From assembly GCF_002803065.1 (NCBI RefSeq), contig NZ_NNBL01000023.1, forward strand, positions 72,459-136,458: DNA of 64,000 nucleotides, read 5' to 3'. Positions within the stretch are counted from its first letter, which is position 1, and the number at the start of each line of letters is the position of its first letter. Position numbers and translations under genes: made by a program. Shown here piece after piece: positions 1 through 8,794 of this stretch. Below the pieces are notes generated by a model. The model searched no databases, was not told the origin of the DNA, and saw only the letters and a program-made list of their open reading frames with translations. This DNA comes from Streptomyces sp. CB01635. Its GTDB lineage: Bacteria; Actinomycetota; Actinomycetes; Streptomycetales; Streptomycetaceae.

Positions 1-321
1 ATCGCCACGGTCTCCACGGTCGCGCTGACGACGGTCGGCGCGATCGTCGACTACGGCGGCCTGGGCACGCTGATCATGGACGGGCTCGACAGCGACTTCA
101 AGGCCCAAGTGCTCACGGCGTCCGTGCTGTGCGTGCTTCTCGCCGTGGCCGCCGATCTGCTGCTGCTCGGTATTCAGCGGTGGCTGACCCCCTGGACCCG
201 CGTCGCGTCCGGGACGTCCCGCATACGCAGACGCACGGACCGCTCCGGCAGTCCGGACCGCCCGGGTGGCGGCTCCGGCGATGCGGAGCGACGTACGGAG
301 AAGGCGGCGCAGGCGGCATGA
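1..321 (+). CDS. Osmoprotectant ABC transporter permease (OpuCB/ProW-like), 3' part
   Basis: The gene enters from outside the window, so only its last 106 residues are visible. They form the end of a binding-protein-dependent transporter membrane subunit: a Gly-rich stretch ending in GGLGTLIMDGL (typical after the EAA loop of glycine betaine/choline permeases), a last hydrophobic helix (about residues 38-56 of the visible part), then an Arg-rich cytoplasmic tail. Its TGA overlaps the ATG of the next permease (ATGA), so the two are translationally coupled. The order permease-permease-binding protein is that of OpuC/ProU-type importers of glycine betaine, carnitine or choline; the ATPase is presumably upstream, outside the window. 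The exact substrate cannot be read from the sequence. Confidence 0.85.
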   Translation: MATVSTVALTTVGAIVDYGGLGTLIMDGLDSDFKAQVLTASVLCVLLAVAADLLLLGIQRWLTPWTRVASGTSRIRRRTDRSGSPDRPGGGSGDAERRTEKAAQAA

Positions 322-998
322 GTGCGATATCTGGGGCCTACGACTGGCTGACGACGGGGTCCAACTGGCAGGGCGACAAGGGGGTGTGGCACCGCCTGGC
401 CGAGCATCTGTACTTCAGTGGCGTCACCCTGGCCGTGTCCTGCCTGATCGCCCTGCCGCTCGCGCTGTGGCTCGGGCACATCGGCAAGGGCGGCGGCCTC
501 GCGGTCAACATCTCGAACGCGGGCCGCGCGGTGCCCACGCTCGCGGTGCTCGTCCTGCTCACGCTGACGCCGCTGGGCCGGCACGGGGACCTGCCGACGT
601 TCATCGCGCTCGTGCTGTTCGCGGTGCCGCCGCTGCTGACCAACGCCTACATCGGGATGCGCGAGGTCGACCGGGCCGTCGTGGAGGCGGCGCGGGGGAT
701 GGGGATGAGCGGGGGGCAGGTGTTCCGGCGCGTCGAGCTCCCGCTGGCGTACCCGATGGTCATGACCGGGATCCGGCTGGCGGCGGTGCAGGTGATCGCC
801 ACGGCGACGCTCGCCGCGATGGCGGGCAAGGGCGGGCTCGGGCGGATCATCACGGCCGGGTTCAACCTCCAGGACACCCCTCAGGTGGTCGCCGGTGCCG
901 TCCTGGTGGCGTTGCTCGCACTGCTCGTGGAGGGCGTCCTGGCCGGTGCGGGGCGGGTTCTGAATCCGATGAAGGGCCGCTCCGGCGCGGCGGGCTGA
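318..998 (+). CDS. Osmoprotectant ABC transporter permease (OpuCD-like)
   Basis: A 226-residue inner-membrane permease with about five hydrophobic helices. The cytoplasmic EAA loop that docks on the ATPase is clear: EAARGMGMSGGQVFRRVELP, with the conserved EAA, G and LP at the usual spacing. A GKGGLG motif follows, as in the partner permease. The start is fixed by the ATGA overlap with the upstream permease. It should pair with that permease and the lipoprotein encoded next to import a compatible solute during osmotic stress. The 119-base gap to the binding-protein gene shows no strong terminator, so one operon is likely. Confidence 0.9.
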   Translation: MSAISGAYDWLTTGSNWQGDKGVWHRLAEHLYFSGVTLAVSCLIALPLALWLGHIGKGGGLAVNISNAGRAVPTLAVLVLLTLTPLGRHGDLPTFIALVLFAVPPLLTNAYIGMREVDRAVVEAARGMGMSGGQVFRRVELPLAYPMVMTGIRLAAVQVIATATLAAMAGKGGLGRIITAGFNLQDTPQVVAGAVLVALLALLVEGVLAGAGRVLNPMKGRSGAAG

Positions 999-1117
999 AC
1001 CCCGGCCGGGCGGCGCGGCGGGGTGAACCCCCGACGGGCGCCCCGGCGGGCGGGACGCCAACTTGATATCTCGTTACGGCTTTTCGATCATTCCGGCTTT
1101 CGATTGGGTGGACAACG

Positions 1118-2095
1118 ATGAACAGCAGAACGCGACGGATCGCCGTGGCGGCGGTCGCCGTCGGCGCGCTCACCACCGGACTCACCGCGTGCGGCGGGGA
1201 CAGCCTGGAGGGCGGCAAGAGCGACAAGGCCGGTTCCGACTCGGCGGGGAGCGGCAAGAAGGGCACGGTCGTCGTCGGCGCCGCCGGGTTCACCGAGTCG
1301 AAGGTGATGGCGGAGCTCTACAAGCAGGTTCTCGCCGACGCCGGATACTCCGCCTCGGTCAAGACCGTCGAGAACCGCGAGATCTACGAGCCCCAGCTCG
1401 CCAAGGGCGCGATCGACGTCGTTCCCGAATACGCGGCGACGCTCGCGGAATTCCTCAATCTCAAGAAGAACGGCGCGGACGCCAAGCCCGTCGCCTCAAG
1501 TGATCTTGATGCGACGGTCACCGCGCTGCGCGGACTCGCCGGGCCCGAGGGACTGACCGTGCTGGACGCCGGAGAGGCCGTCGACCAGAACGCCTTCGCG
1601 GTGAGCGCGGATTACGCGAAGCAGCACAGCCTCAAGACCCTTTCGGACCTCGGCAAGTCCGGCCAGAAAGTCAAGATCGCGGCCGGTGACGAATGCGAGA
1701 AGCGGCCCTTCTGCGCCCCGGGTCTCGAGAAGACGTACGGCATCAAGATCAGCGGGATCGACCCCAAGGGCGTCGGCACCACGCAGGCCAAGCAGGCCGT
1801 CAAGAACGGTGAGGACCAGCTGGTCCTGACGACCACCACGGACGCCACGCTGAAGAACTTCGGCCTGGTGCTCCTGGAGGACGACAAGAAGCTCCAGAAC
1901 GCGGACAACATCGTTCCGGTCGTGAACACCAAGGACGCGGGCGACAAGGAGATAGCCGCCGCACTCGGGAAGCTGACCAAGACGCTGACGACCGACGATC
2001 TCGTCGAGCTCAACCGGAAGGTCGACGCGGAACGCCAGAAGGAAGCCGATGTGGCCAAGGAGTATCTCCAGTCGAAGGGCCTCCTGAAGAACTGA
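1118..2095 (+). CDS. Osmoprotectant-binding lipoprotein of the ABC importer (OpuCC/ProX-like)
   Basis: A 325-residue exported substrate-binding protein. The N-terminus is a lipoprotein signal: positive MNSRTRR, a hydrophobic core, and lipobox L-T-A-C with the lipidated Cys at residue 25, then a Gly/Ser/Lys linker. The mature part has the hallmarks of the OpuAC fold: GFTESKVMAELY near its start, then IDVVPEYAAT, and NADNIVPVV late in the chain. It would sit on the outer face of the membrane and deliver a quaternary amine to the two permeases encoded just upstream. Ligand specificity (betaine, choline, carnitine) is not determinable here. Confidence 0.9.
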   Translation: MNSRTRRIAVAAVAVGALTTGLTACGGDSLEGGKSDKAGSDSAGSGKKGTVVVGAAGFTESKVMAELYKQVLADAGYSASVKTVENREIYEPQLAKGAIDVVPEYAATLAEFLNLKKNGADAKPVASSDLDATVTALRGLAGPEGLTVLDAGEAVDQNAFAVSADYAKQHSLKTLSDLGKSGQKVKIAAGDECEKRPFCAPGLEKTYGIKISGIDPKGVGTTQAKQAVKNGEDQLVLTTTTDATLKNFGLVLLEDDKKLQNADNIVPVVNTKDAGDKEIAAALGKLTKTLTTDDLVELNRKVDAERQKEADVAKEYLQSKGLLKN

Positions 2096-2225
2096 ACGGT
2101 CCGCGGAGGAACTGATCGGCAAAGGCGCCGAGTGCAGGGGTGATATGGGAGTGACCGGACAGAAGACCACGGGATTTTGGCTGCCGGGGCACCACGATTC
2201 GCCTACGCGCGGTAAGTTTCTGGCC

Positions 2226-3275
2226 ATGCCACGTGGACGTCACCGCCATTCCCCACCCCTGCACAGGCTGCTTCCCCCCTCGGCGATCGCAGGCGTCCCG
2301 CTCGTCTGCGCGGCCGGCGCCTGGCTGACCGCTGAGCCCCTCGTGCTGCGCGCTCTGGCCGGTGCCGCCGCCTGCGCCGCCGTGGTGGGGGCGGTCGTCC
2401 TGCGCCGCTGGGACCGGCTCGCGGGCAAGCGCGTCGCCGAGCTGAACCGGGCGCGGGCGAGCGACGAGTGGCGCTACGACGAGCGGGTCGCCGAACTCGA
2501 GACCGACCTCGAGGAGTCGCGTGAGCTGCGCTTCAAGATGGAGGCGAAGCTGCGCGGCAAGCGCGCGGAGCTGGCGGCCCTGCGCAACGAGCACGCGGCT
2601 CTGCTGCGGCGCTACGCGACCGCGGAGACGGAGCGGGCCACCGCCCTGGAGGGCCGCAGGCAGCTCGCGATAGAGGCCTCGGCCCCGGCGCGTGCGCTGC
2701 CCGCGGCCGCCTCCCCGGCTCCCGGCGCCGAGCTGGTCCCGGCGCAGCGCGCCGCGTCGGCCGGCGCACCGGTGACGTCCCCGGTGCTCTATCTGCGGGC
2801 CAACGCCGCGCTCGACCGCATGGCGCGCGCCGCGAACCCCCCGCGGGGCGAAGGCCCGAAGCCCGAGGTACCCGAGGGCGGTGAGCCGCAGGGGAAGCCC
2901 GAGGCGGCCCGCGCACAGGAGCACCAGCACGTGGCCGCCCTGCCGTCCGGCGTCCCCGGTCACTTCACCGTCCCGGCCGCGGCGGCGGTCGTGCCGCCCG
3001 CGGCGGTGCGGCGGCCCCTGGTCGAGGGCGGATTCGACTTCTTCGGTACGAAGGGCGTGGCGCCCGCGGCCCTGGAGGCCGTGCAGAACACGGATCTCGC
3101 GGACGTCGTCGGCGAGGAGGCGCTCGCGCTCCACAAGGCGGACGCGGAGGCCGAGTTCAAGCAGGCCGACGCCACGACCACGGGCGAGGGCGTCAGCCAG
3201 GTCATCGACCTGACCGCGCACGACGAGACGGAACAGATCGACGTGGCGGAGCTGCGATCGGCGATGCGGGCGTAA
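2226..3275 (+). CDS. Membrane-anchored coiled-coil protein of unknown function
   Basis: 349 residues from the ATG at 2226; an in-frame ATG at 2145 behind AGGGG would add 27 residues, but the MPRGRHRHSPPLHR start looks like the conserved N-terminus of Streptomyces homologues as I remember them. Two hydrophobic stretches (about residues 16-58) are followed by a long charged coiled coil (about 65-140, heptads rich in E, R and L), then a low-complexity Ala/Pro region and an acidic tail. It recognises no catalytic family. It stands alone between the betaine importer and a strong shared terminator. A structural or scaffold role at the membrane is only a guess. Confidence 0.75.
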   Translation: MPRGRHRHSPPLHRLLPPSAIAGVPLVCAAGAWLTAEPLVLRALAGAAACAAVVGAVVLRRWDRLAGKRVAELNRARASDEWRYDERVAELETDLEESRELRFKMEAKLRGKRAELAALRNEHAALLRRYATAETERATALEGRRQLAIEASAPARALPAAASPAPGAELVPAQRAASAGAPVTSPVLYLRANAALDRMARAANPPRGEGPKPEVPEGGEPQGKPEAARAQEHQHVAALPSGVPGHFTVPAAAAVVPPAAVRRPLVEGGFDFFGTKGVAPAALEAVQNTDLADVVGEEALALHKADAEAEFKQADATTTGEGVSQVIDLTAHDETEQIDVAELRSAMRA

Positions 3276-3333
3276 GTTCCGGCGGCGGGGGCGTGGTTCC
3301 TGCGGCGGAGACATCAGCACGTACGACGTGAAC

Positions 3334-3372
3334 GGGGCGGGCCTCGGTGTGTCACACACCGAGGCCCGCCCC
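3334..3372. terminator. Bidirectional terminator hairpin
   Basis: Perfect 18-bp stem (3334-3351 with 3355-3372) and a 3-base loop between the convergent genes ending at 3275 (+) and 3391 (-). There is no T-run, as is usual in Streptomyces. Confidence 0.85.
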
Positions 3373-3390
3373 GTCGTCATGCCGTCGCCC

Positions 3391-4737
3391 TCACGAAGCC
3401 ATCCAGCGGTCCGGTCGTGCCACCTTCCGTCCCGTGCGTGAGCGGTCGGCCTGGGAGCGCAGGAGTTCCGCCGCCTCCCCGGCGTCCCGCAGCCGGGCCG
3501 TCACCGTCTTGTTGGCGCCCGTGTCCACATGGACGTCGGCCACGCCCCGGAACCGCTCCCAGGGCCCTTGTGTGAGCCGCACACTCTGCACCTTCGCGTG
3601 CGGCACCAGCGCGAGCCGCCGCCGCACCAGTCCGTGCCGGGACGCGAACACGGCGTCGGTCGTCGCGAGCCCGTTGCCCCGCCACCACACGGGCATGCAC
3701 CACGCCGAGCGCTTGGGCGGCCGGGCGAACGCCTCCGCACCGGGCACCGTCACCCCCGGAAGCACCCGCTCCACCACGCCCTGGGCGACCTCGCGCGGCG
3801 CGACCGGCACGAGCACGGAGTTCGACGAGCCGGCCACGGCCAGCTCCACGCGCACCCAGCCGCGCCGTCGCCACAGCAGCGGCTCCACGATCCGAACGGT
3901 CTGCACCCGCCCCGGCGGCACCGTCTCGTGATCGCGGTCGAGGAGACCGTGGTCGATGCGCAGGCCGTCCGGCGACTCGCCCACCGTCCAGTCGTACTCC
4001 TTGATGAAGCGGCCCACGCTGTTCGTGCCCGCGCCGCCCACGAGCGGGATGGCCACTGCGAGCACCGTCCACAGGTTGTGGGTGGCGAACCACAGCAGGG
4101 TCGGCACGACGAACGCGGCGAGCAGCATGGCCCAGGGCCCGCCGGTGAGCAGGAGCGCGACGGCGAGCATGCGGGGCGGCACGTGCAGGATCTGCTCGGC
4201 CGGTGCCTCGCCGACGTCCCGCACGGTCTCGGGCGCGAACCCGGCGGCGCGGGCGAGCAGTTCGGCGCGCAGTTCGCGGGCCTCCCGCTCACCGAGATAG
4301 GCGAGTTCGTCCTTCTTGTCCGCGCCGACGACGTCCAGTTTGAGCTTGGCGACGCCCGCGAAGCGGGCGAGCAGCGGCTGGGTGACGTCCACGGCCTGGA
4401 TCCGGTCGAGCCGGATGTGGGCGGTGCGGCGGAACAACAGGCCCGTACGGATGCGCAGTTCGGTGTCCGTGACGGAGAAGTGCGTGAACCACCAGGTCAG
4501 GAACCCGTAGAGGGCGGCGGCCGGGATCAGTACGGCGATGCCGATGAGGAGGGTGGTCGCGGTGAGCTGGGCGAGCCGGCGCTGCGCCTCGTTCAGGTCA
4601 TGGACCGCCCAGCCGAGGACGATCGCGACGGGCGCCCAGGCGCGGCGCAGCGGGGTGACCGGGTGCAGGCGCCGCTCCGGCGCCTCGGCGGTCGCGTCCT
4701 GGTCCCGTACGTCCGCGTGGACGTCCGGGGCCGTCAC
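3391..4737 (-). CDS. PH domain-containing membrane protein (YdbT-like)
   Basis: 448 residues with two copies of a bacterial PH (bPH2, DUF304) module, each preceded by paired hydrophobic helices. The first module carries the family signature TDTELRIRTGLLFRRTAHI followed by LDRIQAVDVTQ; a second repeat appears near the C-terminus (ASRHGLVRRRLALVPHAKVQ). The start overlaps the stop of the upstream, shorter PH gene (ATGA), so both are made together, exactly like the B. subtilis ydbS-ydbT pair. In Bacillus that pair has been connected with resistance to envelope-active bacteriocins; a role in the envelope is therefore plausible but inferred. Confidence 0.85.
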   Translation of the reverse strand: MTAPDVHADVRDQDATAEAPERRLHPVTPLRRAWAPVAIVLGWAVHDLNEAQRRLAQLTATTLLIGIAVLIPAAALYGFLTWWFTHFSVTDTELRIRTGLLFRRTAHIRLDRIQAVDVTQPLLARFAGVAKLKLDVVGADKKDELAYLGEREARELRAELLARAAGFAPETVRDVGEAPAEQILHVPPRMLAVALLLTGGPWAMLLAAFVVPTLLWFATHNLWTVLAVAIPLVGGAGTNSVGRFIKEYDWTVGESPDGLRIDHGLLDRDHETVPPGRVQTVRIVEPLLWRRRGWVRVELAVAGSSNSVLVPVAPREVAQGVVERVLPGVTVPGAEAFARPPKRSAWCMPVWWRGNGLATTDAVFASRHGLVRRRLALVPHAKVQSVRLTQGPWERFRGVADVHVDTGANKTVTARLRDAGEAAELLRSQADRSRTGRKVARPDRWMAS

Positions 4738-5246
4738 AGCCCCGCCGATCGGGCCTCGCCGAGTTCGGTGAGCCGGTCGCGCAGGCGCTCGGCCTCGGTG
4801 GGCGTCAGGCCGGGGATGGTGGCGTCGGTTGCCGCGGCCGCCGTGTGCAGCTGAAGGCTCGCGAGCCCGAACTTCCGCTCGAGCGGCCCGGACGTGACCT
4901 CGACGAGCTGCATGCGTCCGTACGGCACGATCGTTTCCTCACGCCACAGGACGCCCCGGCTGATCAGCAGGTCGTCGGCGCGCTCGGCGTAGCGCCACGA
5001 ACGCCAGTTGCGCCCGAGCATCGGCCATCCCCACAGCAGTCCGGCGAGCGGCAGCAGCGCGAACGCCGCCCACACGCCGCCGGCGAACACCCCGAGCAGC
5101 ACCCCCACCGCCACCGTCAGCGGCACCAGCCACAGCACGAGCAGCAGCCTGCGCACCTTCAGCAGCCCTCTGGGAAGCCCGGTCCACACCGGCTCCGCCC
5201 CGGCTCCCGCCTTCGGAGCCGCCGTCCCCTCAGTCCCCGTTTCCAT
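4734..5246 (-). CDS. Short PH domain-containing membrane protein (YdbS-like)
   Basis: 170 residues: a short hydrophilic N-terminus, two adjacent transmembrane helices (about residues 32-75), then one bPH2 domain with ADDLLISRGVLWREETIVPY and RMQLVEVTSGPLERKFGLA, both diagnostic for the family. It is the first gene of a two-gene operon and its TGA overlaps the ATG of the larger PH protein. The intergenic space to the divergent nuoD-like gene is only 31 bases, so the two promoters must overlap or lie within coding sequence. Confidence 0.85.
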   Translation of the reverse strand: METGTEGTAAPKAGAGAEPVWTGLPRGLLKVRRLLLVLWLVPLTVAVGVLLGVFAGGVWAAFALLPLAGLLWGWPMLGRNWRSWRYAERADDLLISRGVLWREETIVPYGRMQLVEVTSGPLERKFGLASLQLHTAAAATDATIPGLTPTEAERLRDRLTELGEARSAGL

Positions 5247-5277
5247 GCACCCACCCTACGTACGAGACACTGTTCCC

Positions 5278-6429
5278 ATGACGCCCACGACGGAGACGAC
5301 GGTCGGCATCGGCGGCGCGGCCGAGACCACCGACATGGTGCTCAACATCGGCCCGCAGCACCCGTCCACGCACGGGGTGCTGCGCCTGCGCCTCGTCCTC
5401 GACGGCGAGCGCATCCAGCAGGCCGAGCCGGTCATCGGCTATATGCACCGCGGCGCGGAGAAGCTCTTCGAGGCCCGCGACTACCGGCAGATCGTGATGC
5501 TGGCCAACCGCCACGACTGGCTCTCCGCCTTCTCGAGCGAACTCGGGGTCGTCCTCGCCGTCGAGCGGATGCTCGGCATGGAGGTCCCTGAGCGCGCGGT
5601 GTGGCTGCGCACCCTGCTCGCGGAGCTGAACCGGGTCCTCAACCATTTGATGTTCCTTGGTTCGTACCCGCTCGAACTGGGCGGAATCACCCCGGTGTTC
5701 TATGCCTTCCGGGAGCGCGAGGAACTCCAGAACGTCATGGAGGAGATGTCCGGCGGCCGCATGCACTACATGTTCAACCGCGTCGGCGGCCTCAAGGAGG
5801 ACGTCCCGGCCGGCTGGACCACCCGCGCGCGTGAGGCGGTCGCCTCGGTCCGCTCGCGCATGGGCGTGTACGACGACCTGGTCCTCGGCAACGAGATCTT
5901 CCGCGGCCGCACGCGCGACGTGGGCGTGCTGTCCCCGGAGGCGGTGCACTCCTACGGAGTGAGCGGTCCGATCGCCCGCGCCTCCGGAGTCGACTTCGAC
6001 CTGCGCCGCGACGAGCCGTACCTCGCGTACGGGGAGCTCCAGGACACCCTGAAGGTCGTCACGCGCAGCGAGGGCGACTGCCTGGCCCGCTTCGAGGTCC
6101 TCCTGGAGCAGACCCACAACGCCCTGGACCTCGCCGACGCCTGCCTGGACCGGCTCGCCGAGCTGCCGCCCGGCCCCGTCAACCAGCGCCTCCCGAAGGT
6201 ACTCAAGGCGCCCGAGGGCCACACGTACGCGTGGACCGAGAACCCGCTGGGGATCAACGGCTACTACCTGGTCAGCAAGGGCGAGAAGACGCCGTACCGG
6301 CTCAAGCTGCGGTCCGCCTCCTACAACAACATCCAGGCGCTCACCGAGCTGCTGCCCGGCACGCTCGTCTCGGACATGGTGGCGATCCTCGGGTCACTGT
6401 TCTTCGTCGTCGGCGACATCGACAAGTAG
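5278..6429 (+). CDS. nuoD2: Orphan NADH-quinone oxidoreductase subunit D (NuoD2)
   Basis: 383 residues, homologous along its length to the 49-kDa/NuoD subunit of complex I, which normally forms the quinone cavity in the peripheral arm. Visible landmarks are NIGPQHPSTHG (His32), IGYMHRGAEKLFE (Arg58), LNRVLNHLMFLG and the C-terminal ILGSLFFVVGDIDK. No other nuo gene lies nearby, so it is an orphan copy outside the 14-gene nuo operon. The position equivalent to the quinone-binding Tyr108 of the mammalian subunit is Trp81 here (NRHDWLS), which argues that its quinone site differs. Its 3' end overlaps by 36 bases the convergent MidA-family methyltransferase gene; relatives of that enzyme methylate the Arg matching Arg58. 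In S. coelicolor an orphan nuoD2 sits at the same place (from memory). Confidence 0.88.
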   Translation: MTPTTETTVGIGGAAETTDMVLNIGPQHPSTHGVLRLRLVLDGERIQQAEPVIGYMHRGAEKLFEARDYRQIVMLANRHDWLSAFSSELGVVLAVERMLGMEVPERAVWLRTLLAELNRVLNHLMFLGSYPLELGGITPVFYAFREREELQNVMEEMSGGRMHYMFNRVGGLKEDVPAGWTTRAREAVASVRSRMGVYDDLVLGNEIFRGRTRDVGVLSPEAVHSYGVSGPIARASGVDFDLRRDEPYLAYGELQDTLKVVTRSEGDCLARFEVLLEQTHNALDLADACLDRLAELPPGPVNQRLPKVLKAPEGHTYAWTENPLGINGYYLVSKGEKTPYRLKLRSASYNNIQALTELLPGTLVSDMVAILGSLFFVVGDIDK

Positions 6430-7419
6430 CAGGTCCCGCGCCCGTACGCCCACCGGCTGCACCAGCCACCCGAAGTCGCCGAGTCCGCCCGCAGCGGTCA
6501 GCTCGGCGGCCTCGCCGGCTGCGGAGAGGGCCCGCACGTAGGCTGCCGGATCGCCGGCGGCGAGCGACAGCGGAGGACGGCCGCCGCTCACCCCGAGGGC
6601 GTGCAGGGCCGCGCGCTGCGAGAGGAGCAGGGCGCCCGGGAGCGCGCACGCGTCGAGCGCCACATGGGCCGTGATGTCGCACGAGCCGTCCGGCACCGGC
6701 GGGGTCTCACGGCCCTCACGGAAGCCCGTGAGCGTCCCGAAGGGCGGCCGGGCATCCCGGGAGTGCGCGTAGTCGACGGCGACCGCCACGCCGCGCTCCA
6801 GCATCCCCGCGGCCGCGGCCCAGGCGGTGTCCCTGGGGAGGCCGATCTCCGAGCGGAGCCCCGGTTCACCGGCGAGCGGCCACCACCGGGCCAGCCAGTC
6901 CGCCTCCGGACCGTCACCCATGGGCTCTCCGAGCTCCTCGGTCCCGTCCTGGTGCACGAGGACGTGGCGCGGCTCTCCGGAGGCGTCGGCCTCGACGACG
7001 TCCAGGGGGACGTTGTCGAGCCACTCGTTCGCGAAGAGGAGTCCGGTGACCCCCTTCGGGGGGTGCGCGCACCACTCGATGCGGTGGTCGAGGCCGGCGG
7101 GACGCTCCGCCCGCTCCACCGCGTACGCGCGCGTGCGGGCCGCCACGTCGGCGGGCAGCGCCCCCAGGACGCCCGTCACCAGCTCGCCGCGGCCCGCGCC
7201 CATGTCGACGAAGGCGAGCTCCGGCGGGGCCCCGAGCGCCTCGTCCACCCGGCACAGAAGCCGCGCGACGGCCCCGGCGAACAACGGCGACGCATGCACC
7301 GAAGTGCGGAAATGCCCCGCGGGTCCCTCGGGCCTGCGATAGAAGCCGCAGGGCCCGTACAGCGCCTCCTCCGTCGCCTCGCGCCAACCGCGCCCCGCAC
7401 CCCACTGCTCGTTCGTCAC
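6394..7419 (-). CDS. MidA/NDUFAF7-family SAM-dependent methyltransferase
   Basis: 341 residues. The family (DUF185) includes human NDUFAF7 and Dictyostelium MidA, which symmetrically dimethylate an Arg of the NuoD-homologous complex I subunit. Signatures seen: SAM motif I FVDMGAGRGEL (71-80), FANEWLDNVPLDVV (129-142, matching the ANELLDALP block of MidA), VAVDYAHS and GTLTGFREGR, and DITAHVALDACA. The ATG at 7419 follows AGGGAAAGG-free sequence with no obvious Shine-Dalgarno site. It is convergent with the orphan nuoD and their last 36 bases overlap, so their expression may be mutually antagonistic through antisense RNA. That the neighbouring NuoD is its substrate is inference. Confidence 0.85.
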   Translation of the reverse strand: MTNEQWGAGRGWREATEEALYGPCGFYRRPEGPAGHFRTSVHASPLFAGAVARLLCRVDEALGAPPELAFVDMGAGRGELVTGVLGALPADVAARTRAYAVERAERPAGLDHRIEWCAHPPKGVTGLLFANEWLDNVPLDVVEADASGEPRHVLVHQDGTEELGEPMGDGPEADWLARWWPLAGEPGLRSEIGLPRDTAWAAAAGMLERGVAVAVDYAHSRDARPPFGTLTGFREGRETPPVPDGSCDITAHVALDACALPGALLLSQRAALHALGVSGGRPPLSLAAGDPAAYVRALSAAGEAAELTAAGGLGDFGWLVQPVGVRARDLLLVDVADDEEQ

Positions 7420-7537
7420 AGGGAAAGGCTAGGTGCGGAGAAGGGGGCGGCCTCCACCTTGGGGAGTACGCCGGTGGCACTCGGATCGAACCTCCGGTTG
7501 ACCCCTGCACACTGCACGCTTCTTTACGCTGGGTTAC

Positions 7538-8740
7538 GTGCAGCGCCTCTACGACTTCTTCCGCCGACACCCGACGTGGGTCGACAGCTTCTGGGCCGTC
7601 GTCCTCCTCGGGGTCTCCGGCATGAGTCTGGTCGCGGGGCAGCAGGACATGCAGGGAGACGCCCGCCTCCTGGGTGTCCCCGTCGTCCTGGCGCTGAGCC
7701 TGGCCGTCGCCCTGCGCAGGCGTCTTCCCGAGCGGATGCTGATCCTCATCGCCGTCGTGGGCGTCTTCCAGCTCGTCGCGAACGTCCGCGTGCAGCCGGC
7801 CGACTTCGCCATGCTGGTGATCATCTACACCGTGGCGGCGGACAGCCCCCGCTGGGCTTCCAGATTCGCGCTCGTCGGAGGCCTGTGCGCGGCGCCGCTC
7901 TCGCAGCTGCGCTGGCCGATGCACGAGACGAGCAGCGCGGGCAACGTGCTGATCACCATCTTCCAGATGGTGCCGTTCGCCCTCGCCTGGGTGCTCGGCG
8001 ACTCCGTCCGCACGCGCCGCGCCTACCTGGCGCAGCTGGAGGAGCGCGCCGCCCGTCTGGAGACGGAGCGCGAGGCCCAGTCGAAGGTCGCGGTCGCCGC
8101 CGAGCGGGCCCGGATCGCACGCGAACTGCACGACGTCGTCGCGCACAACGTGTCGGTGATGGTGGTGCAGGCGGACGGCGCCGCGTACGTCATGGACACC
8201 GCTCCCGAGCAGGCCAGGAAGGCCCTGGAGACGATCTCCGGGACCGGCCGGCAGGCGCTCGCCGAGATGCGGCGCCTCCTCGGAGTGCTGCGCACCGGCG
8301 AGCACCAGGAGAGCGGCGAGTACGTGCCGCAGCCCGACGTCGAGCAGCTCGACGAGCTGATAGAGCAGGTGCGCACCGCGGGCCTTCCCGTCGACTTCAA
8401 GGTCGAGGGCACCCCGCGCCCGCTGCCCAGCGGCGTGGAGCTGACCGCGTACCGCATCGTGCAGGAGGCGCTCACCAACACCCGTAAGCACGGCGGCGCG
8501 AACGCGGGCGCGAGCGTCCGGCTCGTCTACTTCGACGACGGCCTCGGCCTGCTCGTCGAGGACGACGGCAAGGGCGCCCCGCACGAGCTGTACGAGGACG
8601 GGGGCGCCGACGGCCGCGGGCACGGGCTCATCGGCATGCGGGAGCGCGTCGGTATGGTCGGCGGGACGCTCGACGCGGGACCGCGCCCCGGCGGCGGATT
8701 CCGGATCAGCGCGCTGCTGCCGCTCAAGCCCGCCCACTGA
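7538..8740 (+). CDS. NarL-family sensor histidine kinase
   Basis: 400 residues. Four to five N-terminal transmembrane helices (about 18-150) with almost no external loop, a linker coiled coil, then a HisKA_3 dimerisation domain with phospho-acceptor His198 in ARELHDVVAHNVSVMVVQ and a HATPase domain ending in the G-box GRGHGLIGMRERVG. The start is GTG. It lies 54 bases upstream of its response regulator in the same orientation, forming a two-component system (SCO3390/SCO3389-like, from memory). The stimulus is unknown; the lack of an extracellular domain suggests an intramembrane or membrane-stress cue. Confidence 0.92.
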   Translation: MQRLYDFFRRHPTWVDSFWAVVLLGVSGMSLVAGQQDMQGDARLLGVPVVLALSLAVALRRRLPERMLILIAVVGVFQLVANVRVQPADFAMLVIIYTVAADSPRWASRFALVGGLCAAPLSQLRWPMHETSSAGNVLITIFQMVPFALAWVLGDSVRTRRAYLAQLEERAARLETEREAQSKVAVAAERARIARELHDVVAHNVSVMVVQADGAAYVMDTAPEQARKALETISGTGRQALAEMRRLLGVLRTGEHQESGEYVPQPDVEQLDELIEQVRTAGLPVDFKVEGTPRPLPSGVELTAYRIVQEALTNTRKHGGANAGASVRLVYFDDGLGLLVEDDGKGAPHELYEDGGADGRGHGLIGMRERVGMVGGTLDAGPRPGGGFRISALLPLKPAH

Positions 8741-8794
8741 CGCCGCACACGTACCGAACCCGACCCCGTACACGTACCGAAAGGGACCCCCTTC

